Origin: FEB-25 sp049287485
GTDB lineage: Bacteria > Chloroflexota > Anaerolineae > Anaerolineales > UBA4823
DNA: 64,000 nucleotides
Direction of reading: 5' to 3'
Assembly: GCA_049287485.1 (NCBI GenBank)
Contig: JBAQFX010000232.1
Location: forward strand, 1-64,000
Shown here: one piece after another, positions 42,601 to 50,352 of the stretch
Layout: each line of letters starts with the position of its first letter
How positions within the stretch are numbered: the first letter of the stretch is position 1
The notes under the pieces: model-generated
What the model was told of the DNA's origin: nothing
Database searches by the model: none
Seen by the model: only the letters and a program-made list of their open reading frames with translations
Program-made: the position numbers and the translations under genes

Positions 42601-43788
42601 GTGCACATCAGCCTGCGCCTCTCGCCTGAAGAACAGCGCCTGCTGCGCGATGACCCCGACCAGCTGCGCCAGCCTTTACGCGACCAGGTAGAGAACGCCG
42701 TTAGCGCCCAGTCAGCCATGCGACTGGTGGGTGCCATCGAGCGCCGGGTGGAGGAAAACCTCGACCTGGAGACCTCCCAACTGGATGGCTCTGATTGGGA
42801 GATGATGGCCGATCAGGTCTACCAGGCCATACAGCATGTGCTCGCCAGGCGGCGTGAACGCCTGATGGGTAACGGTGCCGGTCCCGCCTCGGGCCAACTG
42901 GCACATGACCTGGACTCTGCCCTGGCTAAGATCAGCGGACCCGTCAACACCAACCACCTGCTGGGATTGCTGTTGATGATGCCGCAAGGCACCCGGGCTA
43001 CCTTTGACAAGAAGACCCACCGCCGCGTGCTGCAACGCACCACCCGTCTCACCTATCTTTACCTGGCCGCCCGCCTGTTGGAAAAGCGCCCTGAAGAGAG
43101 CATCACCGAGGACGTGTTGGCCCACCTGCAATCTGCTCAACAAACCATCCAACGCGCCTGGGGAGCCAACGAATTCTCCCGCCTGGCTTCTGCCCGCCTG
43201 CTGGACCTCGAGCCGGGTTTGCGTGACACGTTATGTGACTTGCTGGGCGAAGAGGCCTGTGCCCAGTTGCAGACCCAGCCCCTGCAAAGCCTGGACCACC
43301 AGCAAGCCCTCCAGGTGATGGATGAGTTCGGCCGGCGCCTGCTCACCCAGGTCTATCGCCAGCTGCTGCTGGGTGTGATCACCGAGCTGTGGGTGGACTA
43401 CCTCACCCAGATGGAAGCCTTGCGCGTCTCCATCGGCCTGGAAGCTTATGGTCAGCGTGATCCCCTGGTGGAGTATAAGCGCGAGGCATTTGATAAGTTC
43501 CAAAATTTATTTAAGGATATGCGTGCCGGGGTGATCTCGCGCATGTTCACCTACCGCCCGCGTGATATGAGCGCCATGCAGAGCGAGGCGAGGCGTCCTT
43601 CCCCGATTGAGGAGCAGGAAGCAGATATTGCTCCAGCACTACAGGGAGGAGATGGATCCGAAGCTATTGAAGGACAGTCTAACGACGGAATGGAACCCGA
43701 AGCGCAAGCCGAAGAGACAGAAGTGTCTGTGCAATCCAACCAGCCTCAGCTGAGCCGCTCGCAGAAGAGGAGAAGGCACAGGAAATGA
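39634..43788 (+). CDS. secA: Preprotein translocase ATPase SecA, unusually long (1384 residues)
   Basis: Motor ATPase of the Sec export pathway. NBD1 motifs: MKTGEGKT (Walker A, about 102-109), TVNDYLARRDARWM, FDYLRDNM and DEVDNILIDEARTP (about 234). NBD2: ATNMAGRGVDIKLGG (about 642), GLHVIGSERHEARRIDNQLRGRAARQGD and FYLSLEDDLMRRF. Compared with the 800-900-residue norm there is an extra stretch of about 100 residues before the ATNMAGRG motif, about 35 more after it, and several hundred in the C-terminal helical region. The tail is acidic and ends RSQKRRRHRK; the usual CXCX8CH zinc motif is absent. Otherwise the catalytic core looks intact. Confidence 0.95.
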   Translation: MLKKFVTILGGDPNKRAISKSNELIDQINSLEQQFEALSDEALYAKTAEFKKRLTEGETLDDLLPEAFSAVREASKRTNGQRHYDVQLIGGISLHQGKIAEMKTGEGKTLVATLPLYLNALTGRGTHLVTVNDYLARRDARWMAPIYHTLGLSVGVLQMAARTENGKKAFLVDLEKTSPHEDQHQLRLVDRAEAYAADITYGINSEFGFDYLRDNMTMRLDERVQRGHYYAIVDEVDNILIDEARTPLIISGPAQDDAEWYVRMAQIVRSLRAEDIELNERDRNINLTEIGEIHVEDLLGMALRDPDRPEDVTPEQARLMGFLEQALRAQYLFKRNKDYLVQAGKVVIVDEFTGRLMPGRRWSDGLHQAVEAKEGVRVQAENVTYATITIQNYFRMYEKLSGMTGTALTEAEEFDKIYQLEVIAIPTNLEYQASLEGSPLIVLESKDEQGYKYRYYALQDDPEKKAVFFQRKDYPDVIYRTEEVKFRTITSEILRFHAMGRPMLVGTTSVELSDHLSTRLRAEPLRKLAQVAILRQAWLEQNNREEDGRLIEELQPFNAPLDQLQVPEMRKMARELGISFNPEDPENLPRLLQVLDLTEADAERLKADLQSGIAHQVLNARKHTEESQIIAGAGAFGAVTIATNMAGRGVDIKLGGELPESVVDSVNRVLHRSGIDNPYDLRHEERRQTLAELSPDQLGIYQDDIDRFLGYMQDMERVKELGGLHVIGSERHEARRIDNQLRGRAARQGDPGSSRFYLSLEDDLMRRFGGGQVESIMQRMKIDDAVPMEVGLVSRLVEQSQTRVEGANFDVRKHLLEYDDVLNTQRQRIYSQRDLIFTKQDLSEDVTELLKTEINRRVPESLADDEGPWKLLAWLDQIQPPLDLGGMLFPSYSLKLLLDHLSSQQKGYASPAELRDALVGLAGEALQAEEEHLLRTVNNLLDTTRERLESQLKERLDALDTFFEGLSLGEGEDSAPRSPRELLDELVGMVHISLRLSPEEQRLLRDDPDQLRQPLRDQVENAVSAQSAMRLVGAIERRVEENLDLETSQLDGSDWEMMADQVYQAIQHVLARRRERLMGNGAGPASGQLAHDLDSALAKISGPVNTNHLLGLLLMMPQGTRATFDKKTHRRVLQRTTRLTYLYLAARLLEKRPEESITEDVLAHLQSAQQTIQRAWGANEFSRLASARLLDLEPGLRDTLCDLLGEEACAQLQTQPLQSLDHQQALQVMDEFGRRLLTQVYRQLLLGVITELWVDYLTQMEALRVSIGLEAYGQRDPLVEYKREAFDKFQNLFKDMRAGVISRMFTYRPRDMSAMQSEARRPSPIEEQEADIAPALQGGDGSEAIEGQSNDGMEPEAQAEETEVSVQSNQPQLSRSQKRRRHRK

Positions 43789-44325
43789 TTGGTGATCAGT
43801 AATTAGCGGTTAGCAATTGGCGGTTAATATCTAGCCCTGAAATACGTTTACAGTAAAAGTTAGTAGGTTATTGGGATCCATCGAGAATCACCAAAGAAAG
43901 GCCATTTCTTTAATAACGATTGGATTCCAAAAAAATAGCGAAACGAATACTCAGTAGAGGTTGGCTAGTGTGATCAGACAATATGACACTGGGTAGACAG
44001 ATTTTAGAGGTGAAATCCAGAGAGATAGAAGTTGCGTACCGCAATAAGATGCGCTATACTAGATTCGATAGCGGGTTTTATTTCGGACATAACCCATTAT
44101 TCGTAAACCAGTATGATGATAATCTGCGTTTAGCACCTGAACAAACGGAAATCGCACAGTATCGTTGATCCACGTGAGGCAAGTTTTTTGGCTACACAGG
44201 CCTAAAAACTGTTGAGTTACCGAATCATGGCTGACCGCACAATCAGGCTGTGTAGTATTCCTGCAGTCAGGTAAGATTGATCAAATTAATAGCCATACAA
44301 AAAATCAGTTATCCGGAATGATTGC
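43789..44325. other. Gene-poor stretch after secA
   Basis: 537 bp. It contains a CTGAAATACGTTTACAG motif at 43837-43853 that recurs near 56900-56970, preceded by a GCGGTTAGCAATTGGCGGTTA run. A 61-codon frame at 43983-44168 has no ribosome site and no resemblance to a known protein and is not called. Confidence 0.5.
43837..43853. repeat. 17-bp near-palindrome CTGAAATACGTTTACAG, copy 1
   Basis: The same 17 bases occur at 56954-56970 and a 16-base variant at 56897-56912. The motif is an imperfect palindrome (CTGWAA...TTWCAG). All copies are intergenic. Confidence 0.6.
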
Positions 44326-45474
44326 ATGAAATCCAACTTATCCATCGGCCTCCCACGAATGCACTTAGAACCAGGTGAAAAAAGGGATTTTCTCCCGGAT
44401 TTTGTCCAGCGTCTGCACCATTATGGATTCGAGGTTTTCCTGGAACACGGGTACGGCGCGGGGATGGGCTTTCAGGATGGCGATTACCTAGAGGTTGCCC
44501 CAACAGCACATTTCACAACGCAGGATGTTACATTTGAGAAAGATATTGTGCTCGTGTTGCGCTATCTGGGGGATAATGCGCTTACTAAAATGCAACCAGG
44601 AGCATGCCTGATATCGATGCTACACTATCCAACACGACCCCATCGGGTAGCGCTTCTGAAAGAGATGGGTCTTGAAGCTATATCTTTAGATTCCTTAAAA
44701 GATGATGTAGGCCGGCGCCTGGTCGAGAATCTTCGGGCAGTTGCCTGGAATGGGGTGGAAATTTCTTTCAACGTATTGAAAGATCATTACCCTGCTCCAG
44801 GTCTGGAAGACCCAGATCGTTTGCCCATCAAGGTAACCGTGCTCGGTGCAGGTGCGGTGGGTATGTTTGCCATCCAGGCTGCAATTCGCTATGGGAATGA
44901 AAAAACCTGGCGTTATATGGCCAGCATCGGAGCCACCGGCGTTCAGGTTACCGCGGTGGACTATGATTTAACCAACCATCCGGCGATCACCCAGCAAATA
45001 TTGAAGTATACAGATATCCTGGTTGATGCTACCCAGCGATCGGATCCGACAAAGCCGGTTGTGCCGAACGAGTGGATCGGTCTGATGCGTCAACATGCCG
45101 TGCTATTGGATCTATCTGTGGACCCATACGACTGCGATGGAGAAGTTCGTTCGGTGAAAGGGATTGAGGGAATCCCACAGGGGAATCTGGATCAATACAT
45201 ATTTGCACCGGATGATCCCGCTTATGAAACGATTCCCACATGTGTCCGGACGAACGAAAGGCGTATGGCGGTCTCTTGTTATTCATGGCCTGGGATTTAC
45301 CCCAAGGAATGCATGGAAATCTATGGAAAACAGCTAGATCCGCTGATGCATGAAATCGCAAAGCGCGGTGGAGTCCAAAATATTGATCGGAATGGTAACT
45401 TTTTCCAACGGGTGATTGGCCGCGCCTTGCTCTCCAATTGGAATAATATAGCTGAGAAAGGAAAAGGACAATGA
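44326..45474 (+). CDS. Alanine dehydrogenase/PNT-like protein, first of a tandem pair
   Basis: 382 residues. The N-terminal domain reads IGLPRMHLEPGEKRDFLPDFV, EVFLEHGYGAGMGFQDGDY and CLISMLHYPTRPHRV, in the positions of the alanine dehydrogenase N-terminal motifs; the NAD domain has VTVLGAGAVGMFAIQAA and later AVLLDLSVDPYDCDGEVRSVKGIEGIPQGN. The classical catalytic Lys/His of alanine dehydrogenase are not obvious, so the reaction is uncertain: a related amino-acid or imine dehydrogenase, or a lysine/saccharopine-type enzyme. Its stop overlaps the next start (ATGA), and the two proteins are clear paralogues, suggesting a heteromeric enzyme. Confidence 0.82.
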   Translation: MKSNLSIGLPRMHLEPGEKRDFLPDFVQRLHHYGFEVFLEHGYGAGMGFQDGDYLEVAPTAHFTTQDVTFEKDIVLVLRYLGDNALTKMQPGACLISMLHYPTRPHRVALLKEMGLEAISLDSLKDDVGRRLVENLRAVAWNGVEISFNVLKDHYPAPGLEDPDRLPIKVTVLGAGAVGMFAIQAAIRYGNEKTWRYMASIGATGVQVTAVDYDLTNHPAITQQILKYTDILVDATQRSDPTKPVVPNEWIGLMRQHAVLLDLSVDPYDCDGEVRSVKGIEGIPQGNLDQYIFAPDDPAYETIPTCVRTNERRMAVSCYSWPGIYPKECMEIYGKQLDPLMHEIAKRGGVQNIDRNGNFFQRVIGRALLSNWNNIAEKGKGQ

Positions 45475-46583
45475 AGAACCATATCTCGGTGGGATTTCCT
45501 CGTATGCATAAAGAGCTTGGAGAGAAACGCGTTTTCTTGCCAGATTTCATCCAAATGCTAACCCGTTTTGCCGATGTCTACCTTTCTGAAGGCTATGGCA
45601 GTCGTTTGGGTTACAGTTTCGACGATTACCACCAGAGCAATCCGCGTGTTTTCCAGGTAGATCAAAAAGAAGCCTTTCAAAAAGACTATGTGATCGTTCT
45701 TCGTTCACCCAGGCTTGATGAGTTCGAGCAACTAAAAAGAGGCGCATGCCTGATATCGATGATCCACTATCCCACGCGCCCACAGCGAGTGAATATTCTC
45801 AACGAAATGGGCATTAACTCGATCTCCCTGGACAGTATCATCGATGACCATGACATACGGCTTGTCGAGAATATGCGTGCAGTGGCATGGAATGGTCTGG
45901 AGGCTGCTTTTGATATATTGGAGAAATCAGATCCAGGCTTAGGGCGAGGTAATAGCAATCCATTCCACGTCTTGATTATTGGGACCGGTATGGTCGGAAA
46001 GCATGCTGTGGAAGCAGCAACCAAGCTCGGCAACCTCGAGCGGAACGCTTCCCAAATAGAGATCAATGGGACTGGATCGATCGCCCACAGTATTGGACGA
46101 AACCTCACCCAAAATCGCGAGGTTATGGAGACTTTGTTACGGCAGACGGATGTGCTGGTTGACGCGACCCAACGTCGTAATCCGAGCCAGCCGGTTGTTC
46201 CCAACGCCTGGCTGGCATGGCTGCCGGAGAATGCAATTGTCGTCGATCTGGCCGTGGACCCTTATTTGCTAGAGCATGTACCACCGGTTGTCAGAGGGAT
46301 TGAAGGGATACCCCAGGGCAATCTAGATAAATATGTGTTCATGCCAACTGACCCGGAGTGGGATAAAACCGTACCCGCTTCCGTTCCATCTGAGCAGCGT
46401 AGGATTACGGTCACGTGCTATTCATGGCCTGGTATTCATCCCACAACTTGTATGGAGCATTATGCCCGTCAGTTAACGCCTTTAATGGAGGAACTGCTGA
46501 CCAAAGGCTATAATGGCCTGTCCTTAGAGGGGGGTTATTTTGAACGAGCATTATATCGCGCCAAGCTACCCGCGCTTGAATAG
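45471..46583 (+). CDS. Alanine dehydrogenase/PNT-like protein, second of a tandem pair
   Basis: 370 residues and paralogous to the preceding protein throughout: VGFPRMHKELGEKRVFLPDFI, CLISMIHYPTRPQRVNIL, VENMRAVAWNGLEAAF, LIIGTGMVGKHAVEAA (NAD loop), VLVDATQRRNPSQPVVPN and VRGIEGIPQGNLDKY. Translation is coupled to the first gene by the four-base overlap. The two copies have diverged well beyond a recent duplication. Both keep the glycine-rich NAD loop, so both may bind cofactor. Substrate unknown; the surroundings give no pathway hint. Confidence 0.82.
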   Translation: MKNHISVGFPRMHKELGEKRVFLPDFIQMLTRFADVYLSEGYGSRLGYSFDDYHQSNPRVFQVDQKEAFQKDYVIVLRSPRLDEFEQLKRGACLISMIHYPTRPQRVNILNEMGINSISLDSIIDDHDIRLVENMRAVAWNGLEAAFDILEKSDPGLGRGNSNPFHVLIIGTGMVGKHAVEAATKLGNLERNASQIEINGTGSIAHSIGRNLTQNREVMETLLRQTDVLVDATQRRNPSQPVVPNAWLAWLPENAIVVDLAVDPYLLEHVPPVVRGIEGIPQGNLDKYVFMPTDPEWDKTVPASVPSEQRRITVTCYSWPGIHPTTCMEHYARQLTPLMEELLTKGYNGLSLEGGYFERALYRAKLPALE

Positions 46584-46603
46584 CATTGGTCTGACTTTGG
46601 CAA

Positions 46604-46627
46604 GGTAGGGGAGGGGAAAACCTTTCG
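46604..46627. repeat. Partial dispersed repeat copy, right end only
   Basis: GGGGAGGGGAAAA followed by CCTTTCGA matches the right ends at 14761-14781 and 52823-52845. The GTAATTACTCA left end and the C-rich arm are missing, so this copy looks truncated. Confidence 0.45.
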
Positions 46628-46958
46628 AACCATGCTCAATTTTCTATGCGATCGCCACGAGGCAGCGAGATATTTGGTGATAGAGAAGTAATCCCCGCGA
46701 GGGGTTTCTCAATAATTTAAGGTTTCTTATATTGGAAAGTAGGAATGTACTGGGCAAGCTCTCTACTTCCATAAAAATGTTTTTTTAAGGATTGGCATGG
46801 GATCAGAATTTAGATTCACTAGATAATCCCATACTACGGATAGATCTGGGTGCAATCCACTAAAGTAATAAAACGGGATCTTTTTTCTTTTCTACTCTTG
46901 CATCAAGTTATCAACGATGCAACCCGGGCAATATCTATACATATTAGGTCGGAATTGG

Positions 46959-46964
46959 TATAAT
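46959..46964 (+). promoter_or_regulatory. Possible extended -10 box of the 531-residue lipoprotein gene
   Basis: TATAAT preceded by TGG, giving a TGn extended -10. It lies 41 bases before the ATG at 47006, with GGGAGA as ribosome site in between. No -35 box is evident, which is compatible with an extended -10 promoter. Confidence 0.4.
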
Positions 46965-47005
46965 GAAGACCATTTTTAAACCATTACTGTTAGCGGGAGA
47001 TCATC

Positions 47006-48601
47006 ATGAAGCGGTGGATTTTATCGTTAGTTTTTTTGGTTCTATTGTTTACCGTCTCTTGCAGTTCTAAAAATGCCCCATCGGGGGGAGATACCAATAA
47101 CCCATCTGACCTTAAATATATTTTTGAAATACCGAGTGACCCTTATAGTGTGACGATCACACTTGACCCTACCATCCAGGCTGAGTCAATGATACCGACC
47201 TCGGGAGGAAATGTTGGTGTGACCGGTGCAGATGGGACCTATTACCAGCTCGATATCCCTGATGGAGCGCTCGTGGAGGATACCTTAATCCGGTTGATCC
47301 CTGTGACCGCAATCAACGGCATGACATTCGGGAGCAATCCGCTGGCTGTACAAATCGAGCCTGAAGGGTTACAACTTTACGACTTTGCCACTTTGACCAT
47401 TAAACCTTCTCAAGACATCCCCATCGATCAACAAATTTTCTTCGGATACCAGGGGATGGGGGATAACCTCGTGCTTGCCCCACCAGTGGTAAATTCGAAT
47501 GAGATGAAAATCCTAATCTTACATTTCAGCGGTTACGGCGTGACGAAAGGATTCTCAGCTGACATCGAACCCGTCAGACAAAGAATTGGTGGGGACGCCG
47601 AGGCAAGGATACAGAGTGCTATAGCGGAACAGTTGCTCAAAGCTCGCCAATCACAATTATTGGGGATAGAAGAAGATTCTAACGTAGACATGACAGATTA
47701 CTTCAGCCAATACGAGGAGCAGGTGGTTAAGCCACGCATTGCTGCTGCGGGAGAGAGCTGCGCAGCAGGGAAATTAGCCATCCAAACTGTCCTTGGGCTT
47801 GAACGACAACGGCAGCTGCTCGGTGTGAGCGAAAGCGCTGGTAATCCACTGGTGGATAATGACTTGATGTCGACCGTTACCCTTGTGTGCATGAAAGAAG
47901 AGTACGAAATGTGCCGCGACGACCATATCATCCACCGCATCGTCCCAGCCTGGTTGGGAGTGGAACGTCAAGATCAACTTCTCGGCATAACTGAAAATGG
48001 GGAAACCACCCCCGTATTGGAACAAGTCAAGGAATACGTGCGAATGTGTCTTACCTTTCGATTGGAATTTCATTCTCAAGGCGTGTTCAATGATCCTGAT
48101 GGAGGGGGATATGACTCAACAGTGGATTCGGTGATCAAGTTACAGTTTAATACTGATGATATGAGTATGCATGCGGAGGCACCCCTGGTCAATACAGCCT
48201 TTGAGTTTAAAAGCCCAGATTGTAGTGTGACGAGCAATCGTGGTGGTGGCACTTTCGAAGCCATCAAATTGGAATTCATACCCGACACCCATTCTCCAAC
48301 AGATACAATGGGCTATGTACGTGATTTCACCTTAATCTATGACCCTGGCCGTACATCAGAAAGTTTTACAGTCAACTGTGGAGATAGTGGTTCATTTACA
48401 AGCCCACCCTCAGCATGGTGGAGTGCTATTTTCATTCCTCTGCACCACGGTGAAGTAAGCATGACCGAAGGCGGGTATATTGCTGATACGTGGGAAATCC
48501 AGGCAGGTGAGCTTTATGCGAAGAAGGAATGGATCAAGGAAGATTCCTCGATCAACATCATCGAAACGGGTACGTTTAAGTTATACCATACGCCAGGCTA
48601 G
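47006..48601 (+). CDS. Lipoprotein with ZU5-like domain and a 53-residue helical repeat
   Basis: 531 residues with a signal peptide and lipobox FTVSC (Cys19), then a Gly/Asn/Ser linker. A domain at about 70-180 carries VTGADGTYYQLDIPDGALVEDTLIRLIPV, the pattern of ZU5-like beta domains of secreted proteins. A segment R-Q-x-Q-L-L-G recurs at residues 214-220, 267-273 and 321-327, a spacing of 53-54, so the middle is three related helical units. The C-terminal third is beta-rich. It is exported and membrane-tethered; the role is unknown. Confidence 0.8.
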   Translation: MKRWILSLVFLVLLFTVSCSSKNAPSGGDTNNPSDLKYIFEIPSDPYSVTITLDPTIQAESMIPTSGGNVGVTGADGTYYQLDIPDGALVEDTLIRLIPVTAINGMTFGSNPLAVQIEPEGLQLYDFATLTIKPSQDIPIDQQIFFGYQGMGDNLVLAPPVVNSNEMKILILHFSGYGVTKGFSADIEPVRQRIGGDAEARIQSAIAEQLLKARQSQLLGIEEDSNVDMTDYFSQYEEQVVKPRIAAAGESCAAGKLAIQTVLGLERQRQLLGVSESAGNPLVDNDLMSTVTLVCMKEEYEMCRDDHIIHRIVPAWLGVERQDQLLGITENGETTPVLEQVKEYVRMCLTFRLEFHSQGVFNDPDGGGYDSTVDSVIKLQFNTDDMSMHAEAPLVNTAFEFKSPDCSVTSNRGGGTFEAIKLEFIPDTHSPTDTMGYVRDFTLIYDPGRTSESFTVNCGDSGSFTSPPSAWWSAIFIPLHHGEVSMTEGGYIADTWEIQAGELYAKKEWIKEDSSINIIETGTFKLYHTPG

Positions 48602-49198
48602 AGATCGGTAGACAGTATCGAGTCTTGATCATTGAGTGATTCCTTATGGGTATCCTGGACTGCTTTGGGTGCCTATCTTTCATGCAAATAAGTGGTGGAT
48701 AGTTATAACCGATAAACATCGCAGCCTTCAAGCTGGTAGAGGATGGACAATATCAGCAGTCATCCCATTCTTCATTACGGCCATTATAGCCTTGGTACAG
48801 CGAGCAATTATTGGAATATGATCACCTCGGAAATATAGCATGTAACGCCAAGCAGTAAGGTAACATGCCTATCTCCTAAGGCATCCAGACAATGCCTTAT
48901 GGATTAGCCGACATTATGGATAGTTTTTATTAACTTGATCCTCCTATGTTCACTTCATGAGATGCATACCCTTTTATATAAACGTACAACCTCATTGGGA
49001 TTTTTTAGTTGAAATTTGTGGGGGATGTGTTGTGCAGGAAAGGGTTTTCTTATATACTGGAGACATCAAATACATAACAGAACAGGCTAAAAAATGCATA
49101 ATATCATTACTATTGCGAGATTATAAAAGGGGAGCACAGTATTAGTAGTCCACAGAACCAACAGTCAGATAGAGCCAATGGTATTCATAAGTACTGTT
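48602..49198. other. Gene-poor, AT-rich stretch
   Basis: About 600 bp. A 61-codon frame at 48636-48821 and a 62-codon frame at 48957-49145 lack ribosome sites and family resemblance and are not called. An inverted repeat CCTAAGGCAT/ATGCCTTATGG lies near 48877-48902. The 14 bases TAGCCGACATTATG at 48905-48918 are identical to those at the start of the third cassette (18052-18065). Confidence 0.45.
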
Positions 49199-49753
49199 AT
49201 GAGAATAACCATTAAAGGAATCGATGCGAGAAACATCGGCGATGTAGGCAAATGTGATGGTGAGTTCACCATCGATACAAAACTTATTTTAAGTGTTGAA
49301 AATGGCGAGATTCGATACAAGGTAATGGAAGTACCAAGCACAAAGAAACGGTATGGGATAGATAATGTCGACTATACCACCTACATTGATGATCTGGACA
49401 AGGCGATCTTTCTTGGCTATGCGGATGGGCAAATAGCAGGACAAATCATTCTGCGCAAGAACTGGAACAGATATGCTTATATAGAGGATATTACTGTAGA
49501 TGTCAATTATAGGAGGAGGGGGATTGGTAAGGAATTAATTTCGCAAGCGATGCGCTGGGCTCAAGAACGCAGTCTGGCAGGGATCATGCTGGAGACACAG
49601 AATAACAATGTGAGAGCCTGTAAGTTCTATGAAAACTGTGGTTTTCGACTGAGAGGGTTTGACACTTATCTATACAAGGGGATCGACAGTGATACGGATG
49701 AGGTTGCCCTATTTTGGTACTTGATGTTCGCAGAGACTCTGTCGGGCGGCTGA
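49199..49753 (+). CDS. Streptothricin N-acetyltransferase-like GNAT protein
   Basis: 184 residues. The C-terminal GNAT core LRKNWNRYAYIEDITV, then YRRRGIGKELISQAMRWAQ, GIMLETQNNNVRACKFYENCGF and VALFWYLMF are very close in wording to Sat-4/SatA streptothricin acetyltransferases, which acetylate a lysine residue of the antibiotic. The N-terminal part is less similar. The start is uncertain: the ATG at 49199 is chosen over 49178, and neither has a strong ribosome site. The gene is isolated and AT-rich compared with the core genes. Whether it confers resistance cannot be judged from sequence. Confidence 0.8.
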   Translation: MRITIKGIDARNIGDVGKCDGEFTIDTKLILSVENGEIRYKVMEVPSTKKRYGIDNVDYTTYIDDLDKAIFLGYADGQIAGQIILRKNWNRYAYIEDITVDVNYRRRGIGKELISQAMRWAQERSLAGIMLETQNNNVRACKFYENCGFRLRGFDTYLYKGIDSDTDEVALFWYLMFAETLSGG

Positions 49754-49838
49754 TTGCAGGATAGTTGAGTTTACGGCGAGAATCCCAGCAATCAATCCGT
49801 AGTTAGCTTCTTATCCTTATCACTAAAGGGAGGGACCA

Positions 49839-50237
49839 ATGAATATCACAAATATCACTCCCCGTTCTGTGAAGATCATTCGATGGATCGCACGCATCTG
49901 GAGTATTCCCGTCTTGGTCGGCGCTTTGTTCATCTTGTTTATCCCAGATTCAAATGTGACCGAGCCAGTACCAGTTGCGGATTGGTTCTTGCTAAGTTTG
50001 TGGGGAATAGCAATCTTAGGATTGTTGATTGCCTGGCGATGGGAACTTATCGGCGGGATCATCACGGTAACTACAATGTTCATCCGTGAAGTCGCCTGGG
50101 TTATCTTGAAAGGTCCATGGTTGGTGAATTTCTTGATCGTCTGGGCATTTGTTTTGCCACCAGCGCTCTTGTTTTTAATCGCCTGGAGATTAGAAAGAAA
50201 AGCGAGAGAAGCACCAACTAAAATGGCTGCGCTATAA
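49839..50237 (+). CDS. Small four-helix membrane protein
   Basis: 132 residues, four predicted spans at about 18-36, 48-66, 70-90 and 96-116, with basic cytoplasmic ends. The start ATG is preceded by AAGGGAGGGACCA, a strong ribosome site. No named function is recognised; similar small multi-span proteins are common in Chloroflexota. It follows the acetyltransferase by 85 bp on the same strand. Confidence 0.8.
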   Translation: MNITNITPRSVKIIRWIARIWSIPVLVGALFILFIPDSNVTEPVPVADWFLLSLWGIAILGLLIAWRWELIGGIITVTTMFIREVAWVILKGPWLVNFLIVWAFVLPPALLFLIAWRLERKAREAPTKMAAL

Positions 50238-50352
50238 TCTGGAACCGATCAGATTTGGGTTTCGGATTCGTTCGAGCCTTACCAGGACTTTATTTCGATT
50301 GATGACTGTTTTTGTTTATATACAGGAACCTGGCGAGAATAATTCTATAGGT

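Larger units (their letters stand above)
46584..47005. other. Gene-poor stretch
   Basis: 422 bp. The sequence GGTAGGGGAGGGGAAAACCTTTCGA region at 46604-46627 corresponds to the right end of the dispersed repeat. A TGG-TATAAT sequence at 46956-46964 is a likely extended -10 for the lipoprotein gene that follows. No gene was recognised. Confidence 0.5.

Noticed and set aside
43983..44168. 61-codon + strand frame
   Set aside because: No ribosome site, no conserved motif and located in a repeat-containing gap.
48636..49145. Two short + strand frames (61 and 62 codons)
   Set aside because: No ribosome sites and no recognisable protein pattern; possible but unsupported.
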